Positions 26,170 through 34,266 of a stretch of 64,000 bases of DNA are shown one piece after another. Location of the stretch: assembly GCA_029879725.1 (NCBI GenBank), contig JAOUPR010000003.1, positions 1 through 64,000 of the forward strand, written 5' to 3'. The stretch's first letter is position 1; each line of letters opens with the position of its first letter. The position numbers and the translations under genes are program-made. Under the pieces are notes generated by a model, which did no database searches, was not told the DNA's origin, and saw nothing but the letters and a program-made list of their open reading frames with translations. The stretch is from Gemmatimonadota bacterium (lineage in GTDB: Bacteria; Gemmatimonadota; Gemmatimonadetes; Longimicrobiales; Gaopeijiaceae).

Positions 26170-29100
26170 TCAGAATCCTGTCTGGGTGTACGCGGTGAGA
26201 CTGGCCAGCTGCTGACTGAGCCACTGCTGCTGTGTCTGGGCCAACGCCATGGCCTCCTCGAGGCGGGCGAAACGCTGGATCAGGTTGTCGCGACGGGCCT
26301 GGAGTCGATCCCGGATGTCGTCCACGCGGTCGTTCAGCCGCTTGATGCGCACGTCGCCGTTGTCCACGATGTCGTCGATGGAACCCGTCTCTCCACCGAG
26401 GAGCACCTCGGCCACCTCCTGAACCAGAGAGGCGATTCCCCGACTGTACGTCACCGACCCGGCCGACCCGGTGGCTTCACCGGTGTAGCTCACGATGAGC
26501 CCGTCCACCGCCGTGCCCTCGTCTCCTCGCAGGGTGGTGCCCAGCCCGGTCGCCGACATCCCCCCGATGGTGCCCATCACGTCCTGTCCCACGTACGATC
26601 CCGCCGCGACGCCGAGGGATGCGGAGCCGTCCGTGCCACCCGCCACGAAGGAGAGATCGAAGCCCGTGGCGGACCCGTAGTCGTCGTGCTGGATCCGTAG
26701 CTGGCCGCCTTCGGCGGACGCCGTGATCTGCGCCGTCCCGCGGCCACCCGACGTGGCTCCGAAACCTCCCACCGAGAAGGTTCCGCCCCCGGCGTTGTCC
26801 GAGGTGACGGAGAGGCTCAGGAGGTTGGATCCCGAGTCCAGAGCGGAAACCGTGAACGCGCCGTTCGCGAAGGTCACGTCCACGTCGGCACCCACCGCGT
26901 CCGCCACGGCGGTGCGGAGATCGCCGACGGTCTGGGTGGATATGTCGGTCACGCTGAAGTCCACGAAGAACGACGTGCCGTCGGTGCGCGTCCCCGAAAT
27001 GGAGATGGTGTCTCCGTTGTCCACTCCGAGGCCCACCCCCCCCGCGGTGTAGAGGTCCTGGAGGAGCGTGGCGTTCCCCGCCTGTGTACCCACCGCGTCG
27101 GAGTAGAGCGTCCCGGACGACTGGAGCACCCTGCGCGAGGCCGTGTCGAACTCGGTGTTGAGCGCGTCCACGATCTCCTGGAGGGTCATCCCGTTGGAGA
27201 GCGTGACGGAATACGTCGAGCCCGTGCCGGCGTCGGTGACCTGGAGAACGTCGTCGACTCCATCGTCCACGTAGGTTCCCCCGAATCCGATCCCCGTAAC
27301 CTGCGCTCGCGAAGCCGGCTGCGTGACGTTCACCTCGTAGGTTCCCGCCTTCACCTTCGATCCCGCCGAGAGATACTCCAGGGAGGAGTTGGAGGACGTG
27401 CCGATGGCACCGAAGAGACGGCTCACCGCCTGGGGATCCGCCGCGAGGGCGGCCTCCAGCTTTTCCGTATCCAGGTCGTACACTCCGGCCCGGTTCACCT
27501 CCACGCCCACGTGGGCAAGACGGGTGAACTGCCCCACCGTGCCCGAGGCGAGCCGGGTCTCCAGGGCCCCACGGAGCCGCGTCCGCATCTGGCGGATGAT
27601 GTTCTCTCCGGAGAGGGGGGGACGCTCCTTCCCGTCCTCCGCCCCCGCTCCGCTGAACTGGGCGGCCACGAACTCGGACAGATTGTTGAAGGCCTTGATG
27701 AAGTCCTTCACCTCCTGTGCCGCGGCCTTGGTGTCGCGGGCGATGTCCACCGTCACCTCGGACCCCGTGACCTGCCCGAGGTTGAGGGTGACGCCCTCGA
27801 TCACGTCGGAGACGCGATTGGAGCTACGCTCGAGAAAATTCCCGTCCACGCTGAACTGTGCGTTGCGGCCGGAGGCGACCTCGCGCTGGCGTCCCTGGCG
27901 GGACACGTCGAAGGCACCCAGGTCCAGCGTTCCACCCCCCTCGTTGTGCGCAACGATGCTCAGCGAGAGACGGCTGTCTCCCCCCTGGTCGTCGGTCACG
28001 GAGAGGCGCCCGTCCGCCGAGATGGAGGCCGTCGCGGTACGGCTCCCGGCGCCGAATCCGTCCACGGCGGAGTTGAGCTCGTTCAGGAGATCCTGGAAGG
28101 TGTCGTTGTTCCCCACCGTGTACGTCTTGGTGAAGGTCGTGCCGTCTCCGCGGATCCCCGAGAGGGTGAGCGTGTCTCCGTCCTGGACGTTGGTTCCCGA
28201 TCCGCTCAACCACAGGTCGGCCAGGCGCGTCGAGGCCGAGGCCACCGTGGCGGCGTCTCCGTCGGTGAAGGCATTCCCCCGCACCTCCTGAGCCACCGCG
28301 GCGCGTCCTCCCTGGAGGACTCCGAGCGCCTCGAAGATCCCATTGGCGTCGGTGAAGCCGGTGGTGCCCGAGATGTCGAGTCGCTTCACCGTCGTCCCGT
28401 CGCCCTGGACCTCGTCCACTACGCTTGCGGTGACGGCGCTCCCCGCACCCGCGGCGGCCGTGTTGATGGCGGACGCGATGTCGGAGAGCGACTGGGTCGC
28501 GAGATCCAGCGTGACGGAAAAAGACCCGATGGTCACGTCGCCCGAGGCGGGCGGATCGGTGAGCCCGAGAAGCCGATTCACCGCCGAGGTCGCGTTGGAG
28601 AAAGCGTCGCTGCGAGCCCCCGCCGACGTCTGGTTGCGGATTCCGACGGTGCCGTCGAGAAAGCCCAGCTCCTGGAGCGCGGTTCCGCCGGTGTCGGCCA
28701 GGCGCACTCCGTCGGCGCCGGCAGCATCGGCGGTGAGGATCAACCGATGGGCGTTGGGGCCGGAGCTCACCACCGAAGCGGAAACTCCCGAAGCCGCCCC
28801 GCCGGAGTTGGCCGCGTTGATGATCCGGGCCACGTCCGCGAGGGTGTCCGTGGCCGCGATGGACACGACTCCCCTACCGACCATGAACTCACCCGCGATC
28901 CCGAGTGCCTCGTCGGTGGACGCGAACACGTCACCGCTCAGCTTTTCCCTCGCCGCGAGTTGGTGCACCTGCAGCCCGTAGCTCCCGGGGGTCGCCGTGT
29001 CGCCCGCGGAGACGGATACCGCCCTGGCGTCGGCTTCGAGAAGCGCGTTGATGGACGTGGTGAAGGTCTTGAACGAAGAGCCGTCGGCCAAGGCCGCCGC

Positions 29101-29283
29101 CCTCGTGTTGAGCGCGTCCACACGTACACGGAAGTCACCCCAGGCGGCGTTGCGCGTCTGTTGTTCCTGCACCTTCCGTTGAAGGATCAGGGCAGGCCGC
29201 GACTCCACCTGGATGATCTGGTCCACCAGGGATCGGAAGTCGATTCCCGTGGCGAGACCGCTGAAGGAGGCTAGAGGATCCAT
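26170..29283 (-). CDS. fliD: Flagellar filament cap FliD, greatly enlarged
   Basis: At 1037 residues this is far longer than common FliD proteins (about 450-700). The N-terminal FliD_N region (SGLATGIDFRSLVDQII, then residues 10-110), the FliD_C core (about 475-640) and the C-terminal coiled-coil (945-1030) are canonical. Two inserts sharing a related sequence pattern lie at about 352-458 and 738-841, each with DGDTLTLSG or NGDTISISG, a D-L-L/D-L-R helix and NEGGGTLDLGAF or NAGGGTFSVGGF. FliD caps the filament and orders flagellin assembly. The ATG at 29283 sits 8 bases after a sigma28-type -10 element and has no ribosome binding site. Confidence 0.95.
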   Translation of the reverse strand: MDPLASFSGLATGIDFRSLVDQIIQVESRPALILQRKVQEQQTRNAAWGDFRVRVDALNTRAAALADGSSFKTFTTSINALLEADARAVSVSAGDTATPGSYGLQVHQLAAREKLSGDVFASTDEALGIAGEFMVGRGVVSIAATDTLADVARIINAANSGGAASGVSASVVSSGPNAHRLILTADAAGADGVRLADTGGTALQELGFLDGTVGIRNQTSAGARSDAFSNATSAVNRLLGLTDPPASGDVTIGSFSVTLDLATQSLSDIASAINTAAAGAGSAVTASVVDEVQGDGTTVKRLDISGTTGFTDANGIFEALGVLQGGRAAVAQEVRGNAFTDGDAATVASASTRLADLWLSGSGTNVQDGDTLTLSGIRGDGTTFTKTYTVGNNDTFQDLLNELNSAVDGFGAGSRTATASISADGRLSVTDDQGGDSRLSLSIVAHNEGGGTLDLGAFDVSRQGRQREVASGRNAQFSVDGNFLERSSNRVSDVIEGVTLNLGQVTGSEVTVDIARDTKAAAQEVKDFIKAFNNLSEFVAAQFSGAGAEDGKERPPLSGENIIRQMRTRLRGALETRLASGTVGQFTRLAHVGVEVNRAGVYDLDTEKLEAALAADPQAVSRLFGAIGTSSNSSLEYLSAGSKVKAGTYEVNVTQPASRAQVTGIGFGGTYVDDGVDDVLQVTDAGTGSTYSVTLSNGMTLQEIVDALNTEFDTASRRVLQSSGTLYSDAVGTQAGNATLLQDLYTAGGVGLGVDNGDTISISGTRTDGTSFFVDFSVTDISTQTVGDLRTAVADAVGADVDVTFANGAFTVSALDSGSNLLSLSVTSDNAGGGTFSVGGFGATSGGRGTAQITASAEGGQLRIQHDDYGSATGFDLSFVAGGTDGSASLGVAAGSYVGQDVMGTIGGMSATGLGTTLRGDEGTAVDGLIVSYTGEATGSAGSVTYSRGIASLVQEVAEVLLGGETGSIDDIVDNGDVRIKRLNDRVDDIRDRLQARRDNLIQRFARLEEAMALAQTQQQWLSQQLASLTAYTQTGF

Positions 29284-29291
29284 GTTGTTCA

Positions 29292-29319
29292 GTATCGGCC
29301 CGTACTCGGCACTTGATTA
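29292..29319 (-). promoter_or_regulatory. Sigma28-type promoter of fliD
   Basis: On the minus strand TAAT, 16 bases and GCCGATAC closely follow the sigma28 consensus (TAAA-N15/16-GCCGATAA). Only 8 bases separate the -10 from the fliD ATG, so the expected transcription start falls at or next to the start codon and the mRNA would be leaderless or nearly so. The flagellin promoter has the same 16-base spacing and -10 ending. Confidence 0.7.
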
Positions 29320-29354
29320 GTCCCGAAACGACCGGCTCGAAGGCATTCCGGGAC

Positions 29355-29389
29355 AAAAAAAGGAGCCGGGGGGTCGCCCCCCCGGCTCC
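29355..29389 (-). terminator. Rho-independent terminator of the flagellin gene
   Basis: On the minus strand a 12-pair GC-rich stem (GGAGCCGGGGGG with CCCCCCGGCTCC, 4-base loop) is followed directly by seven T residues. It lies 39 bases after the flagellin stop and upstream of the fliD promoter, so flagellin is a single-gene transcript and fliD is transcribed separately. Confidence 0.93.
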
Positions 29390-29428
29390 CGGAACCCAAC
29401 GGGCTCCTGCTCAACCTCCCGGAAGTCC

Positions 29429-30892
29429 TTATCCGAGGAGCCGCAGCACTCCCTGGGGAGCGGCGTTGGCCTGGCCGAGCATGGCCGTACCGGCCTGCTG
29501 CAGGATCTGGAACTTGGTCATCTGCGTGACCTCCGCAGCCATGTCCACGTCGCGGATGACCGACTCCGCTGCGGACAGGTTCTCCACCATGGACTCGGCG
29601 TTCGCGAAAGCGAAGTCGAGTCGGTTCTGCGCCGCACCGATGGCCGAGAAGGTATCGGACAGCTTGTCGATGGCCGTGTCGATGGACGCGAGCGCAGCCT
29701 GCGCCCCCGTGGCCGTCGTGAGGTCCACCGCGCTGGTGGTGACGCCCAGCTTCTGAGCGCTGAGGTTCACCGCGTCGAGCAGCACCAGGTCGTTGCTCGT
29801 GTAGTCACCCGAGGCGCTCACCAGGAACTGGGCCTGGGAGACGTCCGCCTGAGCGATGGTCAGCGTGTTGTTGGTGCCGATGTCGAAGGTCACGCTGTTC
29901 TGGCCCGCGTCGATGGCGATCTCCACACCGAAGTTCGTGAAGTTGAGCTTCTGCGACGAACCGTCGGCGTCGAGCGTCAGCGACTGGGTCGCGCCACTCG
30001 CGTCGGCGAGTTCGAAGGTGAAGGACTGATCCACCGTGATGGTCCCGATCACGCCGTCGGCCGCCGCGTTCACGTCGTTGGCGCCGTCACCGGTGATGGT
30101 GATCCCGGCGTTGGCGAAGACCACGTCTCCACCGGCGACGTTGAGGGACACGTCCACCGACTCGACGACGGTGTTGTTCCCGTCGAGGAGCTGGATGGCC
30201 GAACCACTCTTGTTCACCGTGTAGGTGCTCTCGGACAGCGTGTTGAAGTTGGCCTGCGTCGAGATCGAAGCCGTTCCGGTGAGCCCGCTAACCGTGGCGA
30301 GGCTCTCGGACTCGATGGTTCCGTCCACCTGGGTCACCGTGGCGGTGATGTTGCCGGCCGCGAGGCCGTTGAAGGTGGAGGCGTTGCGAACGTCCACGGA
30401 CACGCCCTGGATGTCGGCCAGGTTGTTCGCGATGGTCGTGTCGAACTCGTTGGCCGTGGAGGCCGCGGAGCCGTAGGTCCCGTCGAGGAGCGACTGGCCC
30501 TGGAACTTCGTGGTGTTCACGATCCGGTCGACTTCGGCGGACAGCTCGTCGAACTCGTTGTTCAGAGTCACGCGGGCCTGGGAGTCCACGGAGTCGGAAG
30601 CAGCCTGCGCGGCGAGCTCCTTCATCCGGTCGAGGATCTGCGACACCTGCTGGGCTCCACCTTCCATGACCTGAAGCACGGAGTTGCCCTGCTCGGTGTT
30701 ACGCGCCGCCTGCCTCGTGGCGCGGATGTCGGCCCGGAGGCCGTTGGCGATACCGAGACCTGCGGCGTCGTCGGCAGCGCGGTTGATCCGGAAGCCCGAA
30801 GAAAGCCGGCCCACGGAACGTCCGAACATCCTGCTGCTGTTGCCAAGCTGACGCAGGGTGCTCATCGCGGGGATGTTGGTGTTGATCCGCAT
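29429..30892 (-). CDS. fliC: Flagellin
   Basis: This 487-residue filament protein starts at the ATG at 30892, 9 bases after AAGGAGA. The D0/D1 ends are highly conserved: MRINTNIPAMSTLRQLG and RLSSGFRINRAADDAAGLGIANGLRA at the start, and AQNRLDFAFANAES, NLSAAESVIRDVDMA and ILQQAGTAMLGQAN at the end. The middle (about 165-390) is a variable Ser/Thr/Val-rich domain. Only one flagellin gene is present. It has its own sigma28 promoter, a leader with three GGA-loop hairpins (see that entry) and a strong terminator. FliS is encoded downstream. Confidence 0.98.
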   Translation of the reverse strand: MRINTNIPAMSTLRQLGNSSRMFGRSVGRLSSGFRINRAADDAAGLGIANGLRADIRATRQAARNTEQGNSVLQVMEGGAQQVSQILDRMKELAAQAASDSVDSQARVTLNNEFDELSAEVDRIVNTTKFQGQSLLDGTYGSAASTANEFDTTIANNLADIQGVSVDVRNASTFNGLAAGNITATVTQVDGTIESESLATVSGLTGTASISTQANFNTLSESTYTVNKSGSAIQLLDGNNTVVESVDVSLNVAGGDVVFANAGITITGDGANDVNAAADGVIGTITVDQSFTFELADASGATQSLTLDADGSSQKLNFTNFGVEIAIDAGQNSVTFDIGTNNTLTIAQADVSQAQFLVSASGDYTSNDLVLLDAVNLSAQKLGVTTSAVDLTTATGAQAALASIDTAIDKLSDTFSAIGAAQNRLDFAFANAESMVENLSAAESVIRDVDMAAEVTQMTKFQILQQAGTAMLGQANAAPQGVLRLLG

Positions 30893-30898
30893 GAGAGT

Positions 30899-30957
30899 CT
30901 CTCCTTCCATTGAGAGGTTTAACGGAGCGTCCTTGCTCCGTGGGGCATCCTTGCCCC
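30899..30957 (-). promoter_or_regulatory. Flagellin leader with three GGA-loop hairpins (candidate CsrA sites)
   Basis: In mRNA sense the leader holds GGGGC-AAGGAU-GCCCC (30957-30942), GGAGC-AAGGAC-GCUCC (30939-30924) and CUCUC-AAUGGAAG-GAGAG (30916-30899). Each presents GGA in a hairpin loop, and the third stem includes the ribosome binding site. The first loop with flanks, CAAGGAUG, fits the core of the CsrA SELEX consensus (CARGGAUG). CsrA blocks flagellin translation in this way in Bacillus subtilis. csrA lies about 6 kb away in the same cluster. Binding here is inferred. Confidence 0.7.
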
Positions 30958-30996
30958 GTGTTGGACCGGCTTCGAAATTCCGGCCGCTGAAGAACA

Positions 30997-31024
30997 GTAT
31001 CGGTGATGCCGAAACCAGAGTTTA
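30997..31024 (-). promoter_or_regulatory. Sigma28-type promoter of flagellin
   Basis: On the minus strand TAAA, 16 bases, then ACCGATAC fits the FliA consensus (TAAA-N15/16-GCCGATAA) at the -35 and at six of eight -10 positions. It implies a leader of roughly 100 bases before the flagellin ATG, enough to hold the three hairpins. The fliA gene for the matching sigma factor is at 44190-44954. Confidence 0.8.
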
Positions 31025-31124
31025 GCGTTTCATGAAAAGTTGTGTGATCGCTGGACTCGGGATCGCCCCTGTCCTTTATTAGAAGGCCCCGATCGTTCCC
31101 CCAGCCACTCGAACGGAGAGCAGC

Positions 31125-32375
31125 GTGAAGGATGCATTCGTAGCGCGTCAACCCATTTTCGACGCACGATACAACATCCACGGATACGAGCTTCTGTACC
31201 GTGCCGATCCGGACGCCGACTCCGCGGTCCACGACCGTTCCCACGCCGAGATGTCGTCCAAGGTGATCGTGGACAGCATCATCGGGATCGGCCTTCCTCG
31301 CCTCACCGGTGGCGCCACGGCATACATCAACATCCCGGAAGTGATGCTCCTCGAAGGGATCCCCGAGGTTCTGAATCCGAAGGACTTCGTCCTCGAGCTC
31401 CTCGAGTCGGTCCGCCCCACGCCCGAGGTCCTCGCGGCGTGTTCGGAGTTGAAGGAGAAGGGGTTCCGGCTGGCCATGGACGACTTCGTGTTCCGGCCGG
31501 AGTACAGCCCCCTCCTGTCCATGGCGGACGTGGTCAAGGTGGACGTGCTCGACCCGCGCCACGACCTCGCCGCGCTGGCGAGCACGCTCCAGTCGCACAA
31601 CGTGACCCTCCTGGCGGAAAAGGTGGAGAACCGGGAGGTCCATGATCGTTGCGAGGCCCTGGGGTTCGAGCTGTTCCAGGGTTTCCACTACTTCCGCCCG
31701 GAGACGATGAAGCGGAAGGACATGGCCGCCGATTCGGTGGCGCTCATCCGCCTCCTGAACCTCATCAAGGACATCAACGCCACCGACAGACAGGTCGAGG
31801 ACGCCTTCCGCTCGTCACCGGGACTCACGTACAAGCTCCTCCGCATCGTGAACTCGGCGGCCATGGGGGGACGCGGGATCGACTCCATCACCCACGCCAT
31901 GCGCCTTCTCGGGCGGGACCACCTCTATCGCTGGATGTCCCTCCTCCTCCTCACCATGGGAGGCGGCGGCGGCGAAATGCGCACGGAGATGATCAAGTCG
32001 GCCCTCATCCGCGGGCGGATGTGCGAGCTGCTGGGCGATGGAGTGCGAAGCGCTCGGGTGAGAGACGTCCCCGCCGGGGGCACGCTCTTCCTGGTCGGGC
32101 TCTTTTCACACCTGGACGCCCTCATCGGGGTGGACATCGAGGAGATCGTGGACGAACTGGATCTCAGCCAGGACGTACGCGATGCCCTCCTCCTGTTCAC
32201 GGGGAAGGCGGGGATCCTGCTGAGGACGGTGCTGGACTACGCGGACGCGGAGTGGGATTCCGCGGAAGGTCACTTCAGGGAACTGGGGGGAGACGTCTCG
32301 GTCCTGTCCGACCTCTACCTCGACTCCCTCACGTGGGCGGGCGACCGGATGAGCTTCCACGAGGTCGACTCCTGA
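31125..32375 (+). CDS. EAL-HDOD signalling protein (YuxH-like)
   Basis: This 416-residue protein starts at a GTG after GGAGAG. The N-terminal half (1-205) is an EAL fold in which the signature reads ELLYR (E22) rather than EALLR. An INI asparagine, ELLE, DDF, VKVD, EKVE and QGF are kept, but loop 6 (DFGxG) is replaced by DFVFRP, so cyclic-di-GMP hydrolysis is doubtful. The C-terminal half (205-400) is an HDOD domain. The combination is the YuxH/CdgJ family, which affects motility in Vibrio. It is transcribed away from flagellin and ends against the hybrid kinase gene with no gap. Confidence 0.88.
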   Translation: MKDAFVARQPIFDARYNIHGYELLYRADPDADSAVHDRSHAEMSSKVIVDSIIGIGLPRLTGGATAYINIPEVMLLEGIPEVLNPKDFVLELLESVRPTPEVLAACSELKEKGFRLAMDDFVFRPEYSPLLSMADVVKVDVLDPRHDLAALASTLQSHNVTLLAEKVENREVHDRCEALGFELFQGFHYFRPETMKRKDMAADSVALIRLLNLIKDINATDRQVEDAFRSSPGLTYKLLRIVNSAAMGGRGIDSITHAMRLLGRDHLYRWMSLLLLTMGGGGGEMRTEMIKSALIRGRMCELLGDGVRSARVRDVPAGGTLFLVGLFSHLDALIGVDIEEIVDELDLSQDVRDALLLFTGKAGILLRTVLDYADAEWDSAEGHFRELGGDVSVLSDLYLDSLTWAGDRMSFHEVDS

Positions 32376-34265
32376 TCAGAGCCCCTCGACGGCCTCCACC
32401 ATCTCCTCCAGGTCGAAGGGCTTCCTGATCGAGGGACGCCCGGAGGTCTCGATGAAGCGCTCCTTCTCGGCGGCCACGAAGCCACCGGTCATGAAGATGG
32501 TCCGCGTCTGCATGTGCGGCGCGACGCCTTCGAGGGACGTGAAGAAGTCCGGCCCGTCGGTCCCGGGCATGTGCACGTCCACGATCACGCGGTCGAATTC
32601 GTGGCCGTTCACCTGTTTGAGCGCGTCGTCCCCGTCCACTGCTTCGGTGACCCGGTGCCCACGGCGCTCCAGGAACCTCCGCACGACGCTACGGAGCGCG
32701 GCGTTGTCGTCCACGACGAGCACGTCGAGGCCGCCATCTCCGCGAGACTGGACGGCCACCGCGGCGGGAACACTCGGCTCCTCTTTGCGAACCTCCGGCA
32801 GTACCGCGGGAAACATGAGGGTGTAGCGCGTCCACACCTGGGGACGGCTTTCTACGTGGAAGCGGCCGCCGAACGACTCGGCGATCCCCCGTACCACGTC
32901 CAACTCGTCCGCTCCGGAGGCATCGCCCATGTCGAAGAGCGGCTCGAAGAAGCGACCGCCCGGATTCCTCGGCATCCCGACGCCGTCGTCGGACACCACG
33001 CAGTACACCCACCCTCCTTCCTCCCAGGTGCGCACCGTGAGGCTCCCTCCTCCGGGACGCAGAGACCCACGGGCCGACTGCACGAGCAGGCGGATGGCCC
33101 GCAGCACCTCCAGGCGGTCGGCCGGCAACTCCGGCAACTCCGGCCGCAGGAAGGAGAACACGCGCACGCGCTCGGCCTCCATCTCCTCCCGGTACCGTGC
33201 GAGGACTTCGTTCACGACTTCGTTGAGGGTGAAGGAAGATGCGGGCATGCTCTCGGACGCTCCGTCGAGCACGGCTCTGACCAGGCCATCGGCCTCCTCG
33301 ATCTCTTCCCGGGATCGCTGGATGTACAGCCGTTCCGCCGCCCCGGCCCGGGCCGGAACCCGCGCGGGCAAAGCCCGGGACAGGTCGTCCGAGGCATGGG
33401 CCACCCTCATGGCCAGGGCCAGGAGATGGGCCGTGGCGTCCGCATAGTCCCGCTCCTGAGCGGGTCGCCGATCCCTCTGGAACACGATGCGTCCCCCTTC
33501 CGCGCCTCCGTCGTCGAGACCGAAGGGCACGGCACCCAGAGAGACGGGGATGGGCTCCGACGCGTCGGGCGGGAAGGTGTGATCCTCCCACTCCAACACG
33601 CCGGAATCCGCCGGGCGGACGGCGGAGACGAGCGCGCCACCGGGAAGGTTGTTCAGCGCCCGCCCGAACGGAGTCTCGTCGTCCCACCCGGGCACGGAGC
33701 GGAACAGCCCGTGCGCGAAGATGACCCGCTCCCAACGGTCCACCACCAGTACGCCGTCGCATCCGCCCGCCTCGTCCCCGGCGCACCGCTTCATGGCCAC
33801 CCTCAACGCCGCGGTGGCGGCCAGGAGTTGCAGCCCTTCCAGGGCGTGGCACGCCGCACGCCATTCGTCTTCACCCACACCCTCGAAGCTGGCGCGATCG
33901 ACGGACACGGCCAGGCATCCCGCCACGCCCGACTCGGCGAAGAGAGGGAATATCCCCAGCGCGGGAACGGAGGCGACGCGCATGGCGGTGCGGAGCTCAC
34001 GCGATCCGTCCGAGAGCGCCTCCCGGCGCACGAGGATGGGGTGGCCGCTACGCCTCGCCGCCTCGGCGATCTCACGCCCGCCGGCGGTGGTCAGCGCCCT
34101 GCACACGTCTTCGGGAAGCCCCTCGCGGTGGACCACCTCGATCTCCGGGGGTACGCCCCAGAAGAGCACGGCGGCCCCGGGATCGCGGCCCAGAATCCTC
34201 GTAACGCCCTGAGACGCGGCCGTGATGGCGCTGAACAGGTCGAATCCCACACTCCCTGTAGCCAT
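32376..34265 (-). CDS. Soluble hybrid kinase-like protein with receiver domain
   Basis: This 629-residue protein has a GAF-like N-terminus (1-150), a PAS-like segment (170-270), a helical dimerisation region, a histidine-kinase ATPase domain (about 370-480, with VVSDDGVGMPRN and GIAESFGGRF) and a C-terminal receiver with D563 in VDVHMPGTDG. The usual H-box is poor: the best candidate is VAHASDDLSRAL, without the E/N that supports phosphotransfer. It has no membrane helices. It starts one base after motB ends, so it is the third gene of the motA-motB transcript. A motility signalling role is inferred from that. Confidence 0.85.
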   Translation of the reverse strand: MATGSVGFDLFSAITAASQGVTRILGRDPGAAVLFWGVPPEIEVVHREGLPEDVCRALTTAGGREIAEAARRSGHPILVRREALSDGSRELRTAMRVASVPALGIFPLFAESGVAGCLAVSVDRASFEGVGEDEWRAACHALEGLQLLAATAALRVAMKRCAGDEAGGCDGVLVVDRWERVIFAHGLFRSVPGWDDETPFGRALNNLPGGALVSAVRPADSGVLEWEDHTFPPDASEPIPVSLGAVPFGLDDGGAEGGRIVFQRDRRPAQERDYADATAHLLALAMRVAHASDDLSRALPARVPARAGAAERLYIQRSREEIEEADGLVRAVLDGASESMPASSFTLNEVVNEVLARYREEMEAERVRVFSFLRPELPELPADRLEVLRAIRLLVQSARGSLRPGGGSLTVRTWEEGGWVYCVVSDDGVGMPRNPGGRFFEPLFDMGDASGADELDVVRGIAESFGGRFHVESRPQVWTRYTLMFPAVLPEVRKEEPSVPAAVAVQSRGDGGLDVLVVDDNAALRSVVRRFLERRGHRVTEAVDGDDALKQVNGHEFDRVIVDVHMPGTDGPDFFTSLEGVAPHMQTRTIFMTGGFVAAEKERFIETSGRPSIRKPFDLEEMVEAVEGL

Positions 34266-34266
34266 G

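Noticed and set aside
31061-31076. TGG-N10-GC arrangement upstream of the EAL-HDOD gene, as for sigma54
   Set aside because: Apart from GG and GC, only one further consensus base matches; such a pattern is common by chance in GC-rich DNA.
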